A stretch of DNA of 49,938 nucleotides from Clostridia bacterium (lineage in GTDB: Bacteria > Bacillota > Clostridia > Oscillospirales > Acutalibacteraceae). The translations under genes were made by a program, and so were the position numbers. How positions within the stretch are numbered: the stretch's first letter is position 1; the number at the start of each line of letters is the position of its first letter. Under the pieces are notes generated by a model. The model worked only from the letters and a program-made list of their open reading frames with translations. It ran no database searches and was not told the origin of the DNA. Of the stretch, positions 5,443 through 14,017 are shown in pieces. The DNA lies in contig JAFXCZ010000012.1 in the NCBI GenBank assembly GCA_017516445.1, forward strand, positions 1 to 49,938, written 5' to 3'.

Positions 5443-7242
5443 ATGTATAACAAATTTTGCAAGAAGCAGCTTTGGGAATGCTCAGCGGATTTATCGGCAG
5501 TAGCGTTTGGTAAAATTCCTGCCGAGACAGTAATTAAAAACGCCAAGCTTATCAATGTATGCACAAAAGAAATAATGGAAAATACAGATGTTGCTATTCA
5601 CAGCGGAAGAATTGCCCTTGTGGGTGATGCATCGCATTGTATAGGTGAAAACACAAAGGTTATTGATGCTGAGGGTATGTATATAGCACCCGGTATGCTT
5701 GACGGTCATATTCATATCGAGTCTTCAATGCTAAGCGCCGGTGAATATGCGCGCTCGGTTATTCCTCACGGTACAACTGGTATTTATTATGACCCACACG
5801 AAATTTGTAATGTTTTAGGCTTTGACGGTGTTGAGCTTATGATTAAGGACGCTGAAAGAACACCGCTTAAAGCAATGCTGACACTTCCTTCCTGTGTACC
5901 GGCAGTACCCGGTTTTGAGGATAGCGGCGCTGTTATAACTTCGTCTGATATCAAAGAACAGATAAAATTAGACGAGGCAGTAGGCTTGGGTGAAATGATG
6001 AATTTTCCGGGCATACATATGAGTAACGCCGAAACCCACGCTATAACAGGTGAAACCCTTAAAGCAGATAAAATTGTTACAGGTCATTATTCTATACCTG
6101 ATACCGGTATGGGACTTAATGCGTACATAGCAGCAGGGGTAAGATGCTGCCACGAGTCTACAAGGGCAGAGGATGCGTTGCAAAAAATGCGTCTTGGTAT
6201 GTATGCAATGTTCAGGGAAGGTTCTGCTTGGCACGATTTAAAGGAGGTCAGCCGCGCAGTTACTGAGAATAAGGTTGATTCACGCTTTGCGGTGTTGATT
6301 TCTGATGACACCCATCCGCACACGCTACTTGAATACGGGCACCTTGACCATATTGTAAGACGTGCAATCGAGGAGGGTATTGACCCTGTTGAAGCAGTAC
6401 AAATGGTTACTATAAACTGTGCACAATGCTTTCATATGGATAATGAATTGGGCTCTATCACACCGGGCAAGTGTGCAGATATAATCTTTATAGATAATCT
6501 TCAAAGCTTTAATGTTAAAAAGGTTATTATCGACGGTGATTTGGTAGCCGAAAACGGCAGTATGTTAAGCAGTTTTGAAAATTACGAATATCCTGAATAT
6601 GCAATGAATACTATGCATATCGGTGAAGAAATTACGGCTGATACCTTTAAGATTAAAACAGATAAAAAAGATAGGGTAACAGTAAGAGCTATTGAAATTA
6701 TTCCTGCGAGGGTGGGCGACTATGAACGCCATATAACCCTTGAAGCTAAGGACGGCTTTATTGAGTCGGATGTGGAACAGGATGTTTTAAAAACCTTTGT
6801 TTTTGAACGTCATAACAATACAGGTAAGCATGGTGTAGGCTTTGTTAAGGGCTTTAATATTAAATGCGGTGCTATGGCTTCTACTGTGGCTCACGATGCA
6901 CACAATTTGCTTGTAATCGGCACTAATGATGAGGATATGGCACTTGCGGCAAATACTCTTATTAAATGTGGAGGAGGTATGTGTGCTGTAAGAGATGGCA
7001 AGGTGTTAGGCTGTGTTGAGCTGCCACTCGCAGGGCTTATGAATGTAAAATCAGCCGAAGAAATGAGCGAAAGCGTGGCAAACCTTGATAAAGCTTGGAA
7101 AGAAATAGGTTGTGACATTGTGTCGCCCTTTATGACAATGGCGTTAATACCGCTTGCTTGTCTGCCTGAGCTTAGGCTTACCGATAGAGGTTTAGTAGAC
7201 TGTATAAACTTTAAATTTGCTGACTTAGAGGTGGAAGAATAA
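5443..7242 (+). CDS. ade: Adenine deaminase
   Basis: 599 residues, the usual length for bacterial Ade (EC 3.5.4.2), which converts adenine to hypoxanthine and ammonia with a bound metal centre. The amidohydrolase signature GMLDGHIHIESSML is at about 87-100; other family motifs are PHGTTGIYYDPHE, TGHYSIPDTG and LISDDTHPHTLLEYGHLD. The Ade-specific C-terminal domain (VKGFNIKCGAMASTVAHDAHN and PLAGLM) is complete and ends LTDRGLVDC. The start at 5443 follows GGGAGGT. A second, diverged copy of the last ~33 codons is fused to a nadE fragment at 8847-8948. The gene ends at a bidirectional terminator. Confidence 0.95.
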   Translation: MYNKFCKKQLWECSADLSAVAFGKIPAETVIKNAKLINVCTKEIMENTDVAIHSGRIALVGDASHCIGENTKVIDAEGMYIAPGMLDGHIHIESSMLSAGEYARSVIPHGTTGIYYDPHEICNVLGFDGVELMIKDAERTPLKAMLTLPSCVPAVPGFEDSGAVITSSDIKEQIKLDEAVGLGEMMNFPGIHMSNAETHAITGETLKADKIVTGHYSIPDTGMGLNAYIAAGVRCCHESTRAEDALQKMRLGMYAMFREGSAWHDLKEVSRAVTENKVDSRFAVLISDDTHPHTLLEYGHLDHIVRRAIEEGIDPVEAVQMVTINCAQCFHMDNELGSITPGKCADIIFIDNLQSFNVKKVIIDGDLVAENGSMLSSFENYEYPEYAMNTMHIGEEITADTFKIKTDKKDRVTVRAIEIIPARVGDYERHITLEAKDGFIESDVEQDVLKTFVFERHNNTGKHGVGFVKGFNIKCGAMASTVAHDAHNLLVIGTNDEDMALAANTLIKCGGGMCAVRDGKVLGCVELPLAGLMNVKSAEEMSESVANLDKAWKEIGCDIVSPFMTMALIPLACLPELRLTDRGLVDCINFKFADLEVEE

Positions 7243-7248
7243 AAAACG

Positions 7249-7280
7249 AACTCTCTATACACTCCAGTGTATAGAGAGTT
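7249..7280. terminator. Bidirectional terminator between ade and the hydrolase gene
   Basis: A perfect 14-bp stem (7249-7262 with 7267-7280) and 4-nt loop, with an A run before and a T run after, serving the convergent genes on both sides. Confidence 0.9.
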
Positions 7281-7285
7281 TTTTA

Positions 7286-8476
7286 CTAAATATTAAAGCA
7301 TTCTTTTAAAAACTTGATAGAAGGTTCTGCTCTGAAAGAGTGGTCAGGACTATCTATGTAGTGGATGGTGTCAAAGGTTTCCATAGAAAGACCAAAATCA
7401 GGTGGAGGTTCGTGGAAATTACGGGTTTTTGCATCGGCATATCTAGGATATTGCGAAACCAGTAAATTATCACCTGCGCCCATAATGTCATAAGCGTTTT
7501 GAATTTTATTTATCCAGAACTCTGCACCGCCTTCGGTAAGCGCTAAGTGCTTTGGTGCAAGTGCTGCGCATAAATCTGGGAAGTCAAACCAACTGATAAC
7601 ACCGGGGAAAATATGTTGCCAGCCTATATTATTTTTCATTTTATGACCGCTTTCGGCTTCAGTAAGGCAGACGTAGTTGTGCTTTTGGTCGCGTATGGCA
7701 TTGTTAAAGACAATTGCCTTAAAATCGTCGCATATAAGGGAAAGATATATGGCAGTTTCTGTACCTAAAGAGTGAGCGGCAATACCCAATCTTTCGCTGT
7801 CTACGTATTCACGGCTTTTTATAAAATCCATAATGCAAAGCTTGTGGAAAACCGAGAGTGCTACATAGGATTCGCCGTATTGCAACAAACCGTAACAAAG
7901 ATGGTCGCGGGTGCGGCCTAAAAGGTCCCAACCACCCTCTATATCAAGTGCGGTTTCACCTGTTTCGGGGTTATCAAACGCAAAGGCAACCATTCCGTTT
8001 TTAACCATATAGTAGGCAATGCGGTCGCGCTCGGGTTCGGGATTCCAGTCGCACATAGGCCTGTCAAGCATAGGTTCACCTGCCATAGATTCTTTATTCT
8101 CGCAAGAACCAGGCAGGCACATAACGGCAGGTGAGGGGTTTTCTTTGGTTGCAGTATCGGGTATAAGGATTAAAAAAGGAATTGCAGTATACTCATCGGG
8201 GTAAAATTCCCATTTTTCGAGAGTGTATGTATCTCTTTTTTCACTGCTTAGTTTTTTAGGTTTGGGTTGGCTTGTAAACTCGGGCATAATTAGAATTTCT
8301 TTTAATTTTGCCTTGACATCATTTTGCCATTGCAAAAAATCAGCTTTGTTAATGTTAGGGCAAAAAGCGAGTTTCGGTGTGGTGTTGCGCATTCTCTCTA
8401 AATGTGCAGCAAAAACCGAATTAACTCTGCCGTCAGGTCGGTTAGATTTAAAATGTTTTTCATAATTGATATTCAT
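7286..8476 (-). CDS. Alpha/beta hydrolase (acetyl-xylan-esterase-like)
   Basis: 396 residues, cytoplasmic (no signal peptide). Nucleophile elbow GIAAHSLGTE has Ser236; the usual first Gly of GxSxG is replaced by Ala (A-H-S-L-G). A PAVMCLPGSCENKE segment forms the oxyanion region, and SPDHSF near the C-terminus supplies the probable catalytic His. The overall layout, with a long N-terminal extension and GWDLLGRTRDHLCYG, resembles the large dienelactone-hydrolase/acetyl-xylan-esterase-like group. The substrate is probably an ester or acylated sugar, but this is inference. A strong AGGGGGATG ribosome binding site lies upstream and the gene appears monocistronic. Confidence 0.75.
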   Translation of the reverse strand: MNINYEKHFKSNRPDGRVNSVFAAHLERMRNTTPKLAFCPNINKADFLQWQNDVKAKLKEILIMPEFTSQPKPKKLSSEKRDTYTLEKWEFYPDEYTAIPFLILIPDTATKENPSPAVMCLPGSCENKESMAGEPMLDRPMCDWNPEPERDRIAYYMVKNGMVAFAFDNPETGETALDIEGGWDLLGRTRDHLCYGLLQYGESYVALSVFHKLCIMDFIKSREYVDSERLGIAAHSLGTETAIYLSLICDDFKAIVFNNAIRDQKHNYVCLTEAESGHKMKNNIGWQHIFPGVISWFDFPDLCAALAPKHLALTEGGAEFWINKIQNAYDIMGAGDNLLVSQYPRYADAKTRNFHEPPPDFGLSMETFDTIHYIDSPDHSFRAEPSIKFLKECFNI

Positions 8477-8498
8477 ATATTACATCCCCCTTGCTTGA

Positions 8499-8527
8499 AT
8501 TTTAGCATATACATTTTGAAAAAGCAA
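8499..8527 (-). promoter_or_regulatory. Promoter of the alpha/beta hydrolase gene
   Basis: On the minus strand TTGCTT (8522-8527) and TAAAAT (8499-8504) are spaced by 17 nt with an extended -10 TGC. Confidence 0.75.
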
Positions 8528-8583
8528 TAAATATATTGTTTGGTTTTTTATTTGTATTGCTTAAAATCTAATTCATATTATTG

Positions 8584-8612
8584 TTGTGAAAGTTAAAACA
8601 ATATGTTATAAT
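8584..8612 (+). promoter_or_regulatory. Promoter of the truncated nadE
   Basis: TTGTGA (8584-8589), 17 nt, TATAAT (8607-8612), followed by an AGGGGG ribosome binding site. It looks intact although the gene behind it is truncated. Confidence 0.8.
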
Positions 8613-8642
8613 AAACTTGTCATTTAATAGGGGGAATTTTTG

Positions 8643-8948
8643 GTGTTTAATGCAGAAAAAGTGAAAATTGATTGTGTTAATTGGATAAGAGATTTTTTTG
8701 AAAAGAATGGAAAAGGTTGCAATGCTGTTGTCGGTATTTCGGGTGGTAAGGATAGCTCGGTAGCGGCGGCGCTTTGCGTTGAGGCTTTGGGTAAAGACCG
8801 CGTTATAGGTGTGCTTATGCCGCAAGGCGAACAACACGATATTGATATGGCGTTAATACCGCTTGCTTGTCTTCCTGAGCTTCGACTTACAGACAGAGGT
8901 CTTGTTGACTGTACAAAATTTATCTTCACAGAGCTTGAAGTGGAATAA
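8643..8948 (+). pseudogene. nadE: NAD synthetase N-terminus fused in frame to an adenine deaminase tail
   Basis: The first ~68 codons (FNAEKVKIDCVNWIRDFFEK, GISGGKDSSVAAALCVEALGK, VIGVLMPQGEQ) are the N-terminus of NH3-type NAD synthetase, including the SGGKDS ATP-pyrophosphatase loop. After GEQHDID the frame switches to MALIPLACLPELRLTDRGLVDC, the C-terminal tail of adenine deaminase; its DNA shares 26 identical bases with ade (8847-8872 against 7138-7163) before diverging. Most of NadE, including the rest of the NAD-adenylate site, is missing, so NAD synthesis by this product is not expected. GTG 8643 is preferred (8 nt after AGGGGG); TTG 8640 is also possible. Likely a deletion fusion of nadE with a former ade paralogue; promoter and terminator remain intact. 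Confidence 0.8.
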
Positions 8949-8954
8949 TAAAAT

Positions 8955-9000
8955 AAACACCTCCTATAGTAGTTTTTTAATTCTACCATAGGAGGTGTTT
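8955..9000. terminator. Bidirectional terminator after the nadE-ade fusion
   Basis: An 18-bp stem with one A-C mismatch (8955-8972 with 8983-9000) and a 10-nt T-rich loop, then a T run. It lies between convergent genes. Confidence 0.85.
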
Positions 9001-9033
9001 TTTACTATTGTCAGTTTTTCTTGGACTTGTACA

Positions 9034-9807
9034 TTAAGGCTGTTTTGTTTTTTTTAATGGGAATTCAAGTCCCAGCATATTATATTTTGCGCCTGCCATA
9101 GTGTTTTCGGGAAGTTTTTCCCATTTGCTGTCGTCAATGATTTTTTGTATTGCATCAAGATTTTCTTTGGTGTCGGTAATGCCTGAAATCAGCGGTGTGC
9201 GAATGATATAGGGTTTTCCGCTTGCCCTTAAAATCTCATAATTTTCAAGTATTTGCCCGTTACCTACACCTGTGTATTTTTGGTGTAGGCCGTTGTCGGC
9301 AAGCTTTATGTCCATTATTATAAAATCAAGCTTCTCTATAACCTTTTTAAAGGTATTGCTGTCACAAAAACCGCAGGTTTCTATGCATAGGTGGTAATTC
9401 TTTAATTCGTTTATAAGCTCAAGCAAAAAATCACTTTGCATAAGCGGTTCACCGCCCGAAAAGGTAAAACCGCCAAAGCCGTCACCCAAAATCTGCGCTG
9501 TGGGTATGATTTCTTTTGCTAAACCCTTAGCCGAAATCTCTCTGCCCGAAATACTAAGACAGTTTTCGGGGCAGATGTGTATGCAACGCCCAAACGGCTC
9601 ACATTCGGGATGCTCGCATTTAATACGGCACTTACCACAATTTGTGCAGTTTTTAGATTTGTACATAAGCTGCGGCTTTATAGAAAGCCCCTCGGGGTTA
9701 TGGCACCACACACAGCCAAGCGGACAGCCCTTAAAAAACACAGTAGTGCGTATTCCCGGGCCGTCGTGCACCGCCATTTCTTTAATATCAAAAATTGTTC
9801 CGTTCAT
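9034..9807 (-). CDS. Glycyl radical enzyme activase (radical SAM)
   Basis: 257 residues. The radical SAM cluster motif is C28-PLG-C32-VW-C35 in VFFKGCPLGCVWCHNPEG. It is followed by a ferredoxin-like insertion with two sets of cysteines (CTNCGKCRIKC and CIHICPENC), typical of activases of non-PFL glycyl radical enzymes. GGFTFSGGEPLMQ is the SAM-binding glycine region. Such proteins abstract a hydrogen from a glycine of the partner enzyme. The partner is encoded directly upstream; its stop codon overlaps this start in TAATG, indicating translational coupling. The name pflA would be misleading because the partner is not a classic pyruvate formate-lyase. Confidence 0.9.
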   Translation of the reverse strand: MNGTIFDIKEMAVHDGPGIRTTVFFKGCPLGCVWCHNPEGLSIKPQLMYKSKNCTNCGKCRIKCEHPECEPFGRCIHICPENCLSISGREISAKGLAKEIIPTAQILGDGFGGFTFSGGEPLMQSDFLLELINELKNYHLCIETCGFCDSNTFKKVIEKLDFIIMDIKLADNGLHQKYTGVGNGQILENYEILRASGKPYIIRTPLISGITDTKENLDAIQKIIDDSKWEKLPENTMAGAKYNMLGLEFPLKKTKQP

Positions 9808-11792
9808 TATACTGTGTAAGCCTGACGGGCAATAACGTGGTCTTGGTATTCTTTATCAAGCTCAACAAAGTAAGCACTCCAACCCCAAATACGAACAACT
9901 AATTGCTTGTAGTTTTCGGGGTGCTGCTGAGCGTCAAGTAACTGCTCGGTATTAACGGTGTTAAGCTGTAGCTGATGGCCGCCAAGCTCAATATAACGCT
10001 TAACTAATGAGCCCACCTTTTCAATGCCGTCCTCATCTGCGAATACACTTTGGTGGAATTCAAGTGTAAGCGGTCCGCCGTTTATAGCATTTTCAAAATG
10101 CTGTTTTGTCATAGAAGAAATTACCGAAACAGGCCCCTTAACCTTTGCAAAAAGGCTTACCGAATAGTTGGTGCCAAAAGGCTCTTTAGCGCGTCTGCCG
10201 TCAGCCGAAGCGCCTATTTCGTTAGCGTGCCATAAGTAGAACATAGCACTGCCTGTACCTGCACGGAAAATACCGCCGCGGCAGTTTGTTCTGCCTTGTA
10301 AAGCTTGGCTGAAGCTGTCTAAAAGCTCGGTAGCAATACTGTCAACAAAATCATCGTTGTTGCCAAGCTTTGGTGCTTCAAAACGTAAAATCGGCAAAAT
10401 TTCACTGTGCTTTTCATAGTTAGAGTCAATAGCCTCTAAAAGTGTGGCTTTATCAATAGTCTTTTCCTCAAACACATATTTCTTTATAGCAGCTAATGAG
10501 TCAGCAGCGGTAGCAATACCTGTACCGTGAATACCGAAGTTATTGTATTTTGAGCCCTCTGCAACATTACAGCCCATAAGCACATTCATAAAGGGTGAGG
10601 GAACAAACCAAAGGTTTTTAATGCCATCACAAATACGGTCACACTCGTTACCGATTTCTTGTTTAACCTTAGCAAAAAATTCATCGTAGGTTTCACATTC
10701 TAAAAGACTGCTATGCAATACGGTATCAACCGCTTTTGAGTAGGACATAGCGCCGATATTGGCAACATCCGCCCCAACACTTGGTATAATAAATTCCCAA
10801 CAAGCCGCAACAGCATAGTTTACAGCATCGTTATGCTCATAGCCTAATTTTTCAAGCGCAGGGATAACGATATCGTCATTTGAATACTGCGGGAAACCAA
10901 GACCTGCTTTGGTAAGGTGTGTTGCTTTTGTGAAAATTTCTTTAGGAGTGTTTTTGTTTACGCGAAGGTTAATTTTGGGGTCAATAAGCTTGTTATTGCA
11001 AGAAGCCTCTAAACAAAGTTCGGTTAAAAGATTGAAAACATATTCGCCGTTTTCATCCAAGCCGCCAAGCATCATACTCTGACCGTTGTCGCCTTGTTGA
11101 ACACCTACGTAAATATCGCTGTCCTTATTGAAAGAAAGGAAAAAGTCTTCAAGTAAAGCGAGAGCGGATTCCCTTGTATAAACTCCCTTGTCCATATCGG
11201 CTTTAAGGTAGGGGTAAATGCTTTTATCAAAACGGCCTACGGTATTGTGGTAGTTACCCTCAAGCCATAAAGCATAGTGAAGTATGCGGAAAAACTGAAG
11301 TGCTTCGCGGAAGTTTCTTGCGCCATAGCGAGGAACCTGAGTCAAAACTTCTACTAAATCCTCTCTGCCCTGGGCTTTAGCCTCTTCCAAATATTTATCC
11401 GAAAGCTTTATGATATTATCAATAGAACGCTTGCTGTATTCGTCGGCATCCTCACGCATTTTAAGCAAGCCTGACGCGATAGTATCATAATAGTTGGGCG
11501 AAAGGTTGGAAAGGTAGCCAAGCTCGTGAATGTAGTATTTAGATTTAATTTCTTCCCATTCCTTTTCGGTAAAGCAATCGGGAAGGTTTGCTACTGTGCG
11601 TAAGAAAACAATTTGCTCGTTTGGAAAAATAACTGCTTTTTCCTCGTTGGTCATACGCTCAAAACGGTCTGCCATACGCTCAATGGGGGACAAACCTTTT
11701 TGAGAATACTCTTCACCCAAATTCCAGTCAACTGTGTGACGGTAGGCGTGGTGCTGTTTATTTATAATAAAATTATATAAATCGGTATGCAT
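9807..11792 (-). CDS. Glycyl radical enzyme of unassigned subclass (PFL-like)
   Basis: 661 residues from the ATG at 11792, which follows AGGAGG; upstream codons would overlap the regulatory region. The C-terminal glycyl radical motif is RIWGWSAYFVEL with the radical Gly637, followed by YQDHVIAR. The probable thiyl Cys331 lies in VAACWEFIIPSV, with Glu333 two residues later. The C-x-E pattern is that of dehydratase or lyase type glycyl radical enzymes rather than the CC of pyruvate formate-lyase, but Trp at the middle position differs from the usual GCVE. The C-terminal fingerprint and activase pairing are clear; the substrate is unknown. A divergently transcribed cupin-AraC regulator suggests control by a small molecule, perhaps a sugar or sugar-derived compound. 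Confidence 0.85.
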   Translation of the reverse strand: MHTDLYNFIINKQHHAYRHTVDWNLGEEYSQKGLSPIERMADRFERMTNEEKAVIFPNEQIVFLRTVANLPDCFTEKEWEEIKSKYYIHELGYLSNLSPNYYDTIASGLLKMREDADEYSKRSIDNIIKLSDKYLEEAKAQGREDLVEVLTQVPRYGARNFREALQFFRILHYALWLEGNYHNTVGRFDKSIYPYLKADMDKGVYTRESALALLEDFFLSFNKDSDIYVGVQQGDNGQSMMLGGLDENGEYVFNLLTELCLEASCNNKLIDPKINLRVNKNTPKEIFTKATHLTKAGLGFPQYSNDDIVIPALEKLGYEHNDAVNYAVAACWEFIIPSVGADVANIGAMSYSKAVDTVLHSSLLECETYDEFFAKVKQEIGNECDRICDGIKNLWFVPSPFMNVLMGCNVAEGSKYNNFGIHGTGIATAADSLAAIKKYVFEEKTIDKATLLEAIDSNYEKHSEILPILRFEAPKLGNNDDFVDSIATELLDSFSQALQGRTNCRGGIFRAGTGSAMFYLWHANEIGASADGRRAKEPFGTNYSVSLFAKVKGPVSVISSMTKQHFENAINGGPLTLEFHQSVFADEDGIEKVGSLVKRYIELGGHQLQLNTVNTEQLLDAQQHPENYKQLVVRIWGWSAYFVELDKEYQDHVIARQAYTV

Positions 11793-11822
11793 AAAACTTC
11801 CTCCTATTATATTTATATTTTC

Positions 11823-11868
11823 AGTATAAAGCAAAATCTTGACTTTTTCACGCTGAATTTAGTATAAT
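11823..11868. promoter_or_regulatory. Overlapping divergent promoters of araC-type gene and the glycyl radical enzyme operon
   Basis: Plus strand: TTGACT (11839-11844), 18 nt, TATAAT (11863-11868), serving the regulator. Minus strand: -10 TATACT (11823-11828) with only a poor -35 (GTGAAA, 11846-11851) 17 nt away, as expected for an activator-dependent promoter. The two -35 regions overlap, so the AraC protein could control both. Confidence 0.65.
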
Positions 11869-11901
11869 ATAAGCAGGAATTTATCTTTTAGGGGGTTTGC
11901 T

Positions 11902-12684
11902 ATGCTGTTTCATCAGTCTATTAATTCATCGTCTAACTTTAATTATAATATCGAGGTGTATGAAAATGATATTTGGGAGCATCATTTTCATAAAAATTTA
12001 GAATTGATTTATGTGCTAAACGGAATGGTTGAATGCACGGTTAATGATAAGGCGTATAAGCTTTGTGAGGGCGAGTTTGGGTTGTGTTTGCCGTATGATA
12101 TACACAGTTACATACCAAATGAGAATACAAAATATTGGGTGCTTGTTTTTTCTGAAGATTTTGTGCGTTATTTTTCTAAAAAGATACTTAATAAAACGGC
12201 AAACGGTTATTCCTTTTGTTTGAAAGGTGAGGTTAAGGATTATATTATTGCTAGGCTTATAAATAACGATAATCCTACTGTTTTTACCTTAAAATCCTGC
12301 CTATATGCCATTTGTGAGGAGTATCTTCATACTGTTACGTTAGAGGATAAAAACCGCAATCATTTGGAATCGGTATCCAAAATAGTAGACTATATTGCCG
12401 AAAATCATACCCAAAAAATAACACTCTCAGATGTTGCAAGACAGCTCGGGTACGATTACAACTATATGTCAAGACATTTTAAAAACATTTTTAATATAAG
12501 CTTTACCGATTTTATAAATATGTATCGCTTAGAAACGGCAACAAAGCTTTTGGATGAAACAGATAATAATATAACAGAAATTGCTTTAGAGAGCGGTTTT
12601 CAAAGTGTGCGAAGCTTTCACAGCTTTTTCAAAAAAACTATGGGTATAAGCCCTACAGAATACAAAAAAGCATCTCGTAAATGA
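11902..12684 (+). CDS. AraC-family transcriptional regulator with cupin sensor domain
   Basis: 260 residues. The N-terminal ~100 residues form an AraC-type cupin (WEHHFHKNLELIYVLNGMVECTVNDKAYKLCEGEFGLCLPYDIHSY), the usual small-ligand pocket. The C-terminal ~100 residues carry two helix-turn-helix motifs: KITLSDVARQLGYDYNYMSRHFKN and NITEIALESGFQSVRSFHSFFKKTMGISPTEYK, the standard AraC signature. It is transcribed divergently from the glycyl radical enzyme and its activase with shared promoter DNA, so it probably activates that operon in response to the substrate. The start is supported by the GGGGG ribosome binding site at 11891-11895. A terminator overlaps its stop codon. Confidence 0.9.
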   Translation: MLFHQSINSSSNFNYNIEVYENDIWEHHFHKNLELIYVLNGMVECTVNDKAYKLCEGEFGLCLPYDIHSYIPNENTKYWVLVFSEDFVRYFSKKILNKTANGYSFCLKGEVKDYIIARLINNDNPTVFTLKSCLYAICEEYLHTVTLEDKNRNHLESVSKIVDYIAENHTQKITLSDVARQLGYDYNYMSRHFKNIFNISFTDFINMYRLETATKLLDETDNNITEIALESGFQSVRSFHSFFKKTMGISPTEYKKASRK

Positions 12685-12695
12685 GATGCTTTTTG
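12669..12695. terminator. Terminator overlapping the end of the araC-type gene
   Basis: AGCATCTC (12669-12676) pairs with GAGATGCT (12683-12690), with A and T runs outside. The stem includes the last codons and stop. It can act in both directions for the convergent capA-like gene. Confidence 0.8.
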
Positions 12696-12697
12696 CA

Positions 12698-14008
12698 TTA
12701 TTCAAATGTTATTTCACAGTTTAAGCTCTGCTGGCATTCGGTAAGGCCGTCCTTTACAATGGCTTTGGTGCGAGCATAGGATTCCTTGAGCTTGGATGCT
12801 ACTTTTGGATATTTTGAGGAAATATTATCTATGTCATCAATGGGGTAGATGGTGTATTTATAGCCACCGCTTGAGTATTTATGCACCCAAGTGGGTATCA
12901 AATTCACCTTTTCGAGTGTCACTTCACCGCCCGATTTTTTAAGCGTGTAGCTGAACATAACGCCGTCCTCGGTGTGTCCTTTGCGCGCACTGCTTATAAG
13001 CTCACGACGTTGGTTGGAAACTGCATTGCCTAACGAATAAATACAAACAGCGGTGTTTTGGCTGTCCTCTGAATGTATAAGCTCTACAGGCTGTACCACG
13101 TGGGGATGACCGCCGATTATCATATTAACCCCCATATCACAAAGCTTTTGGGCAATTGATTTTTGCCATGTGTTAGCGCTTAATTGATATTCCTCGCCCC
13201 AGTGCATATAAAAGCTTATAAACTCGGCACCGTCCTGTTTCATAGCGTTTATCACTTCTTCGGCTTCGGTATAAAAGCTTTCTATACGCTGGTATGAAAA
13301 TGTATTAATATATCGGTTGGCGTCCTTACTTATAGCACCGCCGTTTAGGTATTTTCTCTCGGGGTCGGAGCCTTTTGTTTCGTAGGTGAAATTAACAATA
13401 CCTATTTTAATTCCGTTTACTGTCTTTACAATGTATGATGGGTCGGCTTCGGTTTCCTTGGTGCCTGTATACTCAATATTCTTTTCTCTTAAAACCTGTG
13501 CAGTGCGCTTAAGCCCAAAAAAGCCTGTATCATAAGAGTGGTTGTTAGCCGTCATAAGAAGATTTATTCCGCTGTCTTTAATATTGTCAGCTAATTCGTC
13601 AGGGGTGTTAAAGGCAGGATAACCGCGGTATTTTCCCGATTCCTTACCGCCAAAGGTAAGCTCTAAATTGCCTACTGTAAGGTCGGCGTCTTTAAAGTAG
13701 GGTGAAACCTCTTTGAAAAATGCCGAAAAATCATATCCGTCACTTGTTTTTGCACCCTCAAGCTGAGGCTGATGCACCATAATGTCACCAATGCTTAAAA
13801 CCGTAGCAAAGGTATCGGGTATAACCTCTGGCTTAGATTCGTTGCTTTCGGGTTTTGATGAATTACTGGGCTTGTCTGAGGCTGATTTTACAACCGAAGA
13901 TATAATAAAGCCTGTAAGTGTGATTATACCAACCAGAATTAAGGCGCAAAGGCTTAAAAATATGTTTCTTCTAAGAATTGCTTTTTGACGTCTTGTTCTT
14001 TTTTTCAT
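12698..14008 (-). CDS. CapA/PgsA-like metallophosphatase-fold protein
   Basis: 436 residues. A basic N-terminus and one transmembrane helix (~15-37, IFLSLCALILVGIITLTGFII) anchor it, followed by a Ser/Pro/Lys-rich linker (~42-62). The outward-facing domain has the bacterial capsule-synthesis CapA signature: LSIGDIMVHQP, LTVGNLELTFGG, MTANNHSYDTGFFGL, HWGEEY and IIGGHPHVVQPVE, which supply the metal-binding Asp, Asn and His residues of the calcineurin-like fold. CapA homologues take part in poly-gamma-glutamate capsule assembly, but standalone copies are common and their role is unclear. No capB/capC genes are nearby. The DUF554 gene starts immediately upstream (9-nt gap), so both share a promoter. 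Confidence 0.85.
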   Translation of the reverse strand: MKKRTRRQKAILRRNIFLSLCALILVGIITLTGFIISSVVKSASDKPSNSSKPESNESKPEVIPDTFATVLSIGDIMVHQPQLEGAKTSDGYDFSAFFKEVSPYFKDADLTVGNLELTFGGKESGKYRGYPAFNTPDELADNIKDSGINLLMTANNHSYDTGFFGLKRTAQVLREKNIEYTGTKETEADPSYIVKTVNGIKIGIVNFTYETKGSDPERKYLNGGAISKDANRYINTFSYQRIESFYTEAEEVINAMKQDGAEFISFYMHWGEEYQLSANTWQKSIAQKLCDMGVNMIIGGHPHVVQPVELIHSEDSQNTAVCIYSLGNAVSNQRRELISSARKGHTEDGVMFSYTLKKSGGEVTLEKVNLIPTWVHKYSSGGYKYTIYPIDDIDNISSKYPKVASKLKESYARTKAIVKDGLTECQQSLNCEITFE

Positions 14009-14017
14009 AACATTCTC

